This document shows positions 32,942-42,550 of a stretch of DNA of 64,000 nt, piece by piece. The notes under the pieces were generated by a model. That model saw only the letters and a program-made list of their open reading frames with translations. It was not told the DNA's origin and searched no databases. Source of the stretch: Thereva unica (lineage: Eukaryota > Arthropoda > Insecta > Diptera > Therevidae); assembly GCA_949987705.1 (NCBI GenBank), contig OX465281.1, positions 162,950,393-163,014,392 of the forward strand, given 5' to 3'. Positions within the stretch are counted from its first letter, which is position 1. Every line of letters begins with the position of its first letter. The translations under genes were made by a program, and so were the position numbers.

Positions 32942-33170
32942 CCTGATGAGTAGGGGAGAGGGGGGCACATTTGAACACTTTTTAAATAAAATATTATATT
33001 TCTCGTCTGGTATTACAAATCATGATTTATTTTATTTTAGTGTTAGATATGGGTTTTATACTACGAACAAAAATTTATATTTATTTATTTTGAATTGGTA
33101 AAGTAACACAATTGAGCATTTTTGTTAAGCTCAATTTTGTTCAAATGTGCCCCATCCGCTTACTCAGGTG
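32942..33170. mobile_element. Small palindromic MITE-like element
   Basis: Inverted ends CCTGATGAGTAGGGG...GGGCACATTTGAACA (32942-32977) and its counterpart TGTTCAAATGTGCCCCATCCGCTTACTCAGG-like at 33137-33170, enclosing about 160 bp of AT-rich DNA. No TSD established. Confidence 0.5.
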
Positions 33171-33571
33171 TGAAAGATGTTAAAATCAGGGATCGTAACT
33201 GTTATAACTTATATCGAAAAAATCAGAAAATAATCATTATTTTGAAACTTAGATGATATAAAACAACAGTAACAGTTAAATTTTACCAAAAATATTTAAA
33301 GTTATTTTTAACTATTATCTTTGACTAGTATTGTTTTAAATCTTTTAAAATTGTTATTAAAGATTTTTTTCTTTTTTTGTTCGAAAAAATAATTAAAATT
33401 GACTTTTATTTTTAAAATCAAAAATAACTGTTAAAAAAGACTTTTATTTTTTTCGGTCTTGCATAAAAGTCTTTCTAAGATTTTTATTTTTCCAGTTTTT
33501 TCTATAAAAGTCTTTGAAGACTTTTATTTTTAAAATATAAAAATAAAAGTCTTTTGCTGAAAACAGATAAA

Positions 33572-36079
33572 TAGTCCATTCAAACCGTTAAGAAAATCGA
33601 ACCCTAAAGGTTTTTGGGGTCGCTGATCACAAAAATCGGGGTCCTGCGGTCCTAAAACTTGGGCGTCACCCTTAAAAATGCAAAAAACACCCCTTTTTAG
33701 GGGTTTTTCGCGATTATTTCGATAATAATGAAAACTAATGCAATGAAATACACTTTTTTTAATATTTATTTGCGAAGGTGGTTGACTTGTACTAAATCAA
33801 CGCGAACTTTATGATAAGGGGTGATCCTAAAGGGTTGAAACCACCCCTAAATCGGCAACAAATAGAAAAAATTGTAAAAAAATTTTTCTTCAAGTATATG
33901 CTTCAAATACGATTGTGGGCGTACTGTCAGGCAAAACTAAATTATTTTCAACCCTTAAGGGGTTAAAACTACCCCCACAATTATAAAAATCAACTTTATA
34001 TAAAAAAATTAGAAAAATTTTTTGTTTTTTGCTTTTTGCTTGAAATTTGGTTCTAAAGGTATTATCAGCCATAAATTTATTATTTTAAACCTTTAAAGGG
34101 GTGAAACTACCCCTTGCATTAAAATTGTAATTGAAAAAAATTGACATTTATTGTTTTGCATTAAAATTTTATTTTCCATTTTTATTCATTGAAACATTTG
34201 GAAAATTTCACTTTAAACCCTTTTTTAAAGGGGTTAAACCACCCCTAAACCGAAGCAAAATAAAAAATACATGGAGAAATATTTCTTTTCGTGGAATTTT
34301 TAAATAAAGTCAAAATGCAGGATAAAAACGACAATCACACAATAATTGGAAATATGTACCCTAATGTATTTGAGTTACTTCTGAATAATGTGGGGTGTTC
34401 CGTTTTTTTACAATGACATTTAGGCAGGTCAGTCTTTTGCTGAAAACAAATAAAATAGCTATCGTAGTTCGAAAATTACACTATAAAAACAATTGTGATA
34501 TTGTGCTTAAAGCCTAGCACGTTGATCAGGCTATAGAAATTCTAACTAAAACTATGTAAAAAATGATTTATTAGGTGGATAAATTGGTGCGGCTGATTTT
34601 ATATATTTGAATTTTTTGGCTCCCTGTTTAATTTCTACTTAAATTAGTAGTTTGGTAACCCCATTTCACTCCGTTAGGGGATGAATTTCGAAAAATCGAT
34701 TCTTAGTGAATGTCCACGTCATTATAGAGATGCACTGTCAAAATTAAAGCCCTTCAGCTCCAGCGGTTTGGGTTACCCCATTTAACCCCCTTAGGGGATT
34801 AATTTCAAAAAATCGCTTCTTAGTGGATGTCCACGTCATTAAAGGGATGCACTGTCAAAATTTCAGCCCTATAGCTCCAGCGGGTTGGGTAAACCCTATT
34901 TCACCCCCTTAGGGGATGAATTTCGAAAAATCGCTTTATAGTGGATGTCCACGTCATTAAAGGGATGCACTGTCAAAATTTCAGCCCTATAGCTCCAGCG
35001 GTTTGGAAAAACCCCATTTCACCCCTTTAGGGGAGAATTTCGAAAAATCGCTTCTTAGTGGATGTCCACGTCATTAAAGGAATGCACTGTCAAAATTTCA
35101 GCCCTATAGCTCCAGCGGTTTGGGTAAACCCTATTTCACCCCCTTAGGGGATGAATTTCGAAAAATCGCTTTATAGTGGATGTCCACGTCATTAAAGGGA
35201 TGCACTGTCAAAATTTCAGCCCTATAGCTCCAGCGGTTTGGAAAAACCCCATTTCACCCCTTTAGGGGATGAATTTCGAAAAATCGCTTCTTAGTGGATG
35301 TCCACGTCATTAAAGGGATGCACTATCAAAATTTCAGCCCTATAGTTTTAACGGTTTGGAAAAACCCCATTTCACCCCCTTAGGGGATGAATTTCGAAAA
35401 ATCGCTTTTTAGTGGATGTCCACGTCATTAAAGGGATGCACTGTCAAAATTTCAGCCCTATAGCTTTAACGGTTTGGAGAAACCCCATTTCACCCCCTTA
35501 GGGGATGAATTTCGAAAAATCGCTTTTTAGTGGATGTCCACGCCATTATAGGGCTGCACTGTCAAAATTTCAGCCCTGTAGCTCCAACGGTTTGGATAAA
35601 CCCCATTTGAGCCCCTTAGGGGATGAATTTCGAAAAATCGCTTCTAAGGGGATGTCTACGTCATTATAGGGATGCACTGTCAAAATTTCAGCCTTATAGC
35701 TCCAGCGGTTTTGAGTTGACCCTATTTCACCCCCTTGAGTTGATCGTGTGGACCGAAAGGGTCGAACCCACATCCCAACTAGTTTCTATTTGTAGCCGAT
35801 TTAGGGTTGGTTTCAACCCTTTAGGATCACCCCTTATCATAAAGTTCGCGTTGATTTAATACAAATCAACCACCTTCGCAAATAAATATTAAAAAAAGTG
35901 TATTTCATTGCATTAGTTTTCATTACTATCGAAATAATCGCGAAAAACCCCTAAAAAGGGGTGTTTTTTGCATTTTTAAGGGTGACGCCCATGTCATAGG
36001 ACCGCAGGACCCCGAATTTCGTGATCAGCGACCCCAAAAACCTTTAGGGTTCGATTTTCTTAACGGTTTGAATGGACTA
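33572..36079. mobile_element. Second TAGTCCATTC foldback, nested in the hAT element
   Basis: Same terminal sequence as the foldback at 23958-25659 (TAGTCCATTCAAACCGTTAAG; complement ends at 36079), with matching arms (33572-34400 and about 35780-36079). The immediate flanks GATAAA and TTTATC are themselves inverted, so it sits at the symmetry centre of the hAT arms. No duplicated target is evident here. Confidence 0.7.
34650..35740 (+). repeat. Third array of the 118-bp repeat
   Basis: About nine units of the same 118-120-bp repeat as in 21370-22340, plus orientation, without the TACTAGC head or (CAGA)n tail. It occupies the interior of the foldback. Confidence 0.8.
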
Positions 36080-36539
36080 TTTATCTGTTTTCAGCAAAAG
36101 ACTTTTATTTTTATATTTTAAAAATAAAAGTCTTCAAAGACTTTTATAGAAAAAACTGGAAAAATAAGAATCTTAGAAAGACTTTTATGCAAGACAGTCT
36201 TTTTTAACAGTTATTTTTGATTTTAAAAATAAAAGTCTTCCCATAAGAGTTTTGGAAGACTTTAAAAATAAAAAACAAAAATAAGAGTTTTTAATGACCT
36301 AAAACTTTTTTAGTTAAATATAACTGTTATTGTTTATTTAAAAAATTTAAATTAATTTTAACTATTAAACTTGACTTTTATAATAAAAGTCTACAATTTA
36401 AAAGTAACCCCACCACCGCGTAGAACTCGCTACTCTGAGTATCCAGTATAAATTTTATGCAGATCAGACAACATTTACTATTTGATTTTTTAAGTCAAAA
36501 ATACAAATATAACAGTTATTTACGATCCCTGGTTAAAAT

Positions 36540-38559
36540 TTTACGGAATTTTACGTTATAGTAACAAGGCTGCCGTTTGAATATGTTAAAATACTATATT
36601 ATTATAATTAAAAAATAACAATGGCAGACAGCTATGGCGGTTCCAAGGTCGTGGCAGACATTTTTGACAGTCGCCAAAAAAGTGAACAATTTACGGTATT
36701 TTAACAAGGCTGAAATTTATATATATTGTTAATAATAATATTCTGAGCCTATATTTAGAACGTGAGACATTTTCTGCGGTTCTAACATCGCGACAGACAA
36801 GGGAACGTTGCCTCTGGTGCGGGCATACGGATGTATAATGTTATCTCACTCACGTATACATTTACTGCTTTAAGACGGAATATGGGAGAAAGATGCCTAT
36901 AACTGAGCGTACAATTTTCAAGCTTATTTTTATTGGTCATTCGCACGTGGTCAAGTTGTTTTTAAAAAAATATTTTATTCTTCACATTATATTAGTTATT
37001 ACTAGTCGTTATCCTTCGGTGCGGTATCATTCAGATGCTCACTAAAATGGTTTTCATCTCCCGACATATTAGTTTCTGTATAAATTAAATTTAAATATGT
37101 GAATTGTGGGTATAGATCAGTATAATAATTAAGTGAATTAAATTCATTTCAAATTAAATTAACAAAAAGTTTGTAACAGCATAATGGCGCGACTATATAT
37201 TGGGCGCCACTTATGCGAGGTATTGCCCCCTAGCCAGAAGCCCGGAAAAGCATGACCAAGGAGTCAATACCATACATAAGAAAAACAATTCCGGAACTCC
37301 TATCCTCCCCAACCGCCGATACTAATGTCAGGGGGATATGCTGCCGGCCACACGGAGTTCACTAGCTCGCCGGGGGGGTCGTGGGGTGTGTGGCCGGGCC
37401 TATACGGAGTATGGTTCACCACTTACCTGTGTCGATGCTAAATCATACACCTTCCCATTCATCTTCCGGGCAGCTCCTGAGCGGCGTCGTCGCCGTCCAT
37501 TCTAGTGCCGATTGATAGTATAAAAAAACTATCCACCGACAGGAGAAGGCACCACCTAAGAACCCTGAAAAGATCTGAAACCCAACTCAACCATTCCCGA
37601 ATAAAACTATTACTTAGCAGTTCAACATTATAATCATATTTTTATTTATCGTTCGTGTCACATACGCCTCAATAAACAATGGTTTCAACAAATATCTACG
37701 AAAAGAAACTATACGTACGTACAACATTCAACGTGTAGGAACAAAAACTAACAGCTAAAATAGGTTAATAGGTAACGGATGTGAGGCTAAATTCGACTTA
37801 GTAATATTAATAACTTCACACTGTTACATTCGAAATCAATTCCTCTGTGAATTGTCATAAAATTTATGTGATCATTAACCAAACCAAAACTTAAGTGTAT
37901 CACTCAAGAATCAACCTCGTCGCCCTGGTACCATGACGGCTCGTTGTTACAAATAAATACACGATTATCAATATATTTTATCAGTGATAATCAGAAAATT
38001 ATTTTGCAAAAACATTTTAAGATAATATTTAATAATAATATAACTATGTTACTGTTAACTGCCTGTATGAGTATTGACAACAAACAAGATCAATTATAAT
38101 AAATTGTGTTCAGGTGTGTGGTTGTGTTTATATTCTATAATGGATGTAAAAAAATATTAAAAAAAATTGTTGAAAATGGTGCATATCAATCTGGTGTCAC
38201 AACTAAACGAACACCGCACGGGAAACATTGACAAAAAAAAAAAATTAATGAAGCACTCGCCCTGTCTCCAATTGTCAAGCCGATCCTTGAGATTCGGTAA
38301 TCAATTAGGGTTTTGTTGAACGCAATCACTGGCCAAATATCACCAAAATATCAGCCTCTTATCCCAGAGTGAGACCTTCACCACTTCTCGGCCTTGACCT
38401 CGCTCCAGGTGATAAGTGACAGACGTGGCTCGAAATTAATTTATTTTGGTCACCTCCAGCACCAAACTTTCTTCTTCCGCACTAATAATGATAATAAAAA
38501 TATACCTGGTGTATTAGTTTTTTTAATACAATTTTCCGCATAGGTTACTGCTGCCTTCT
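36540..38559. other. Unassigned interval
   Basis: No supported ORF. 36540-36720 repeats AACAAGGCTG twice. Around 37205 minus reads TGGCGCCCAATATA, resembling a tRNA-Lys primer binding site, but no LTR pair could be found. 37200-38460 is moderately GC-rich for this window and could be the remains of an LTR or host DNA. Confidence 0.35.
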
Positions 38560-38745
38560 GCTTGCCCCAGTTCCTTGTTTTTGCTGGATTGCGGTCCAAG
38601 TACTGTATTGTGCCTCAGGGTCATGAATTAGAAAAACTCATTCCATCTCCAAAATACGATAATCCAAAATATGCCAACGATATGGCTTTTGTAAAGCTTG
38701 TCAGAACACCAACGGTTGAATTTTCGAAGACTAATTGAGATTTGG
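38560..38745 (+). pseudogene. Possible chymotrypsin-like serine protease exon fragment
   Basis: A plus frame reads ELEKLIPSPKYDNPKYANDM then AFVKLVRTPTVEFSK up to a TGA. In S1 proteases the stretch before and after the catalytic Asp looks like HPKYD...NDIALVKL...VEF. The Asp would be in AND-M. No His or Ser motif is near. It may be an isolated exon, a processed fragment or chance. Confidence 0.35.
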
Positions 38746-38870
38746 CAGTCCTATCCTGGTGAACTCCCAATTTTTTCCGCACAACTGATCTGCTGGTCCC
38801 TCAAAAACTTTGGTTTGTAAGTTCACGAATTTGGCAAAAAGAACTTTCACTCGGGGTATTTCGTGTATTA

Positions 38871-38905
38871 CAGGGCCGGATTAACCTTTTGTGGGGCCCT
38901 AGACA
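38871..38905. repeat. Left terminal repeat of the ZMYM1-like hAT element
   Basis: CAGGGCCGGATTAACC at 38871 is a typical hAT terminus and lies about 240 bp beyond the stop of the transposase gene. I could not find the matching right end after 46202, nor a second copy of the adjoining GTGTATTA. Confidence 0.6.
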
Positions 38906-39145
38906 TTTTTTTTCTCCAGGCCCCACGGGGCTGAGGATAATTAGAATTAAACTTTTACTAATTAACAAAAAAATAGGACTTTATTGCGTAAAAATACATA
39001 AAAATTAAAAAGCATAATTAGTTTTTAATAAACAAAGCAATACATCTTAATATTGTTGCAAATATTAGTAAATAAAATTAAAATAAACATATTATAAATA
39101 GTGTATTAATCACTAATTTAAAAAGAAACGAGTATATCCTAAAAA

Positions 39146-41178
39146 TTAAAAGTCTCTTTTCCTGGCTCTCATATCTGCAAAGTTATCAATTATATCGTCA
39201 TAATTAATATTATCTAGAGCATCTTGTTCTATACATAATACAGCTAAAGAACTTAATTTCGACTGACTTATAGAATTCCTAAGATAATTCTTTACACGTC
39301 TTAAAACTGAAAAAGATCTTTCGCCTGTAGCATTTGAAATAGGTAATGTCAAATATATTCGTAACAAAGTTTCAACATTAGGGAAAGTAGATACAACGTG
39401 TGCTGTTTTTATAAACTGGAGCATATTTAGAGGGGAATTTAAATTCTCACTTTTACAAAGCATAACAAATTGTAATAATTCTTCATCTAATTCATTAATA
39501 TCAATATCGTTTTTATAACAATTTTTTAATTCCACTGTGTGTTCGGAAATAGTGGAAATGTTGTCGAGGTCTTCATCAGAATGGAAAATTTTAAAAATGT
39601 TGTTAATTTCGTTGTAACTCTTACTACGAGTTTTCAGTTCTAAGCCAATATTGTCACAAATAACATAAAAGCAATTACATTTAAAGGCTTTCTGTCCACT
39701 TAAACGAATATCCCCTTCATTACAGTCTTCATCGTACTGTCTTTTTCTTTTCCTTTGTCTTTTCTCTAAGTCTGAATAGGATTTTATTTCAGATATTTTT
39801 AAAGCCTCTTCTTCGATGTTTAGAAATGTTTTCCTTAAAGTAGTAATATATATGAATAAATTATCAAAAATATTTGCTGCTATTGAAAGGGGAATACAAG
39901 GATCCTGTAATGATTTACTACTTGCATTAACTCTTGATAGAATTTTATCCCAAATAACCGTCATTAAAGCAAATTCCAATGTACTTATTTTATTCGCTAA
40001 CTCCTGAGCTTCATGTTTAACTGAACATTTCTGTGTTAAATCTTGAGCAATTTCAAGCAACGAAGTTTTAATATGGTTATATCCAGAACGAGTTGCTTTC
40101 ACCGCATCAGCTCTGCAGGACCATCTGGTTGTACATAATTTTTTAACTGTAAAATGTTTATTATTCTCCAAAAAATGCTTTTCTAAAATATACCATCGAT
40201 GCGTTGACGCCGAAAAAAACGTATAAATGCTTTCTAATAAGCTAAAATATAATATTGCTTGCAGACAGGATTCAGCAGCACTATTAACTACCAGATTTAA
40301 CGTATGTGCAGCACATGGAACAAAATGGGCAGTTTCGCTGTGTTTCATAATTCTGCTTTGAACTCCACTATATTTCCCGGACATGTTTGCTGCATTATCA
40401 TAACTTTGCCCTCTGCAGTCAGTAATATCTAAATTTAATTTTTCAATATATTTTAACACTTCTTTTTCTAAAGCTACTCCTGTATGAGAATAAACAGGCA
40501 AAAATCCAAAAAATCGTTCCACAGGGTTTCCACTTTCTGTTAAGTAACGCAGCACAAAAGTAAGTTGATCTGTGTGAGTTATATCCGGGGTTGAGTCGAT
40601 GATAATAGAAAAATATTTAGAGGCCTTTACTTCTGATTGGAATGTACTTATCATTTTTTTATTCAGCACTTCAATAAATTCGTCACAAATAGTTGAAGAA
40701 AGGTAACTAACATTGCCTTTTCCAGCTGAGCCATACTTTTTTATGTGCGATGCTATAAATTCGTCAAATTCGGCCAAATATTCCAAAGCTCCAACATAAT
40801 TTCCACTTTGGGAAGATCCAGAAAATGTTTCACTATTGCCTCGAAAAGCTAGTGAATGTTTGGCCAAAAATTTAATTGTTGCGACTACACGTTGCAGAAC
40901 TTTTCTCCAATATTTTTTTTCTTCTAAATGAGCTTTTGTAATGTTGGTGTCAATATGCCCTTCAACAGTTTTTCTTGTAAGTAATATTTTGATCGAATTT
41001 CTGTGATCAATCGAATTTTCATGTTCCTGAACTCTTACAGAAGCATTCTTCCAGTCACTGTATCCTTCTGTTAAAGTTGTATGTTTCCCCGAAAATATTT
41101 TGCAAACATAGCAATAAATTGCTTTACTGATAGCACTATAAACTAGCCACTCTCTAGCAATTTTTTCGCCATTTCCGT
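39146..41178 (-). CDS. hAT transposase (ZMYM1-like), C-terminal part, split by a LINE
   Basis: Frame open from 41178 to the stop at 39146, about 677 codons. The start of this piece has a TTF-type zinc finger (REWLVYS, IYCYVCKIF, SDWKNASVRVQEHENS, DHRNS). Then follow the DUF4371/RNase H-like core (FSIIIDSTPDITHTDQLTFV, GQSYDNAANMSGKYSGVQ, CAAHTLNLVVN) and the hAT C-terminal dimerisation block (NATGERSFSVLRRVKNYLRN). N-terminal codons continue at 45712-46202 across the inserted LINE, whose flanks share TTCGAA. Apart from the insertion and one frameshift the gene looks open, so it decayed recently. Confidence 0.85.
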
Positions 41179-41185
41179 TTCGAAC

Positions 41186-42550
41186 ATGGCGTCAGGCGGT
41201 AAGCAACCGCCTGATAAAACTAGCGAAAAAACATACAAATGTCATCCCAAAGTGAGAGTGGCTACGGTGGTGTGTTTAATATGTGAAAATGTATATCACA
41301 TAAGTGATTTTAATCAATTAAATAACATAAAATACATAAGTGATACATTAGTTATTTGTCCGGAACATGCACACGTAAATCTAACCTCAAAGGTCAATGA
41401 AAATGCATTAAATGAAGATTCCAGGATTATAATAGCGCAGGTTAAATCACACTTAAAAGAGGAAATAAGGAAAGAACTATTAAACGAAATTACTTATAGC
41501 CATACTAGTGTAGACCAAGAATCTAATCTAAATAGTCTGAAAAAAGAAAACAACCTTCTAAGGCAATTGAACGCTGAATTATATGATAAAAATTCATTGC
41601 TTAAAGAACTGTTGCAACAACAAAACGGCATTAATAATAAAAAAACTTATTCACAAGTACTTAGCGAAGAAACTCCCAAACAGAAACCTGTTCCTAATAT
41701 TATAATTAAAAAGAAAAAGAAAGAAGATAAAAATGATTTACGGAAATTTGTTACACATTATCTAAATGAAGAAAAATCTATTCAAGCTAAAAAAGTGCAT
41801 TTGAAAAGTGACAGTGAGATAATTGTCAGCTGCATGAATGAAATAAGTGCAGTCGAGACTGAAAATATTTTAAGCAAAAAACTATTAGACATGTGTACTA
41901 TAGAAAAAGAAGTCTTCAAAAAACCAAGATTAAAAATAATAGGAGTAGACAATTATGAAAATATGGATCTTAAAGAACTGGAAGCCGATATAAATGCAAG
42001 AAACTTTAAGCATCTTGAAACAAAATGTACAGCTGTTCATAAGTATGAAAATAAAAAAAATAAATTACAAAGTATAATAATTGAAGTAACATCTGAAATT
42101 TATAAGCAGATAAAACAAAATAAAAACAGAGTTTTCGTTGGATATCAAAACTGTAAGGCCTATGACGACCTTAACCTACAACCATGCAGCAACTGCGGAA
42201 GATTTGGCCACAACGGTAACAAATGTAGAAATGAAAAAGTATGTCTAAAGTGCTCTGGTCATCATAATTCTATCAATTGCCCGAATACATCAGACCTGTG
42301 CTGTGTAAATTGTGTTTATAATAATAACAGATTCAATACACAGTATAATGTACATCATATGGCTAACGATAGTCGGCGTTGCCAGGTTCTGTTAAAAAAA
42401 ATTAAAAAATATATAGCAACGACCGATTACCCTTTCAGCCCAGTAATCCCAAGATATATCGGCAAGGTTGATATCGCTCATACAACATCGCTGAAGTTAA
42501 GGGAAAGTGCCTTTCAATCTTTTAGTCCCAGGTCAACGCCTCAACGATGA
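41186..42550 (+). CDS. LINE ORF1 protein (PHD-like finger, CCHC knuckles)
   Basis: 454 codons, ATG at 41186. The N-terminal Cys/His-rich stretch (CHPKVRVATVVCLICENVYH, CPEHAH) looks like the PHD/zf-like domain of insect CR1-type ORF1s. A coiled-coil-like Glu/Lys/Leu region follows at about residues 100-160. The C-terminal zinc knuckles are CSNCGRFGHNGNKC and CLKCSGHHNSINC. Such proteins bind the LINE RNA and form the RNP. The stop TGA (42548-42550) overlaps the ORF2 start as ATGA. Confidence 0.85.
   Translation: MASGGKQPPDKTSEKTYKCHPKVRVATVVCLICENVYHISDFNQLNNIKYISDTLVICPEHAHVNLTSKVNENALNEDSRIIIAQVKSHLKEEIRKELLNEITYSHTSVDQESNLNSLKKENNLLRQLNAELYDKNSLLKELLQQQNGINNKKTYSQVLSEETPKQKPVPNIIIKKKKKEDKNDLRKFVTHYLNEEKSIQAKKVHLKSDSEIIVSCMNEISAVETENILSKKLLDMCTIEKEVFKKPRLKIIGVDNYENMDLKELEADINARNFKHLETKCTAVHKYENKKNKLQSIIIEVTSEIYKQIKQNKNRVFVGYQNCKAYDDLNLQPCSNCGRFGHNGNKCRNEKVCLKCSGHHNSINCPNTSDLCCVNCVYNNNRFNTQYNVHHMANDSRRCQVLLKKIKKYIATTDYPFSPVIPRYIGKVDIAHTTSLKLRESAFQSFSPRSTPQR

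Larger units (their letters stand above)
33187..36531. mobile_element. Non-autonomous hAT-type element with 8-bp TSD GTTAAAAT
   Basis: Ends CAGGGATCGTAA (33187) and TTACGATCCCTG (36531), flanked by perfect GTTAAAAT at 33179-33186 and 36532-36539. TIRs beginning CAGGG and an 8-bp TSD are diagnostic of hAT. Long arms (33187-33571, 36080-36531) are full of AAAAGTCTTTTATTTTT-type palindromic repeats. No transposase. The centre is filled by a foldback. Confidence 0.88.

Noticed and set aside
37160..38500. LTR retrotransposon with a tRNA-Lys primer site near 37205 (minus)
   Set aside because: Ten bases match a tRNA-Lys primer site, but no TG...CA LTR pair, no polypurine tract and no coding sequence were found.
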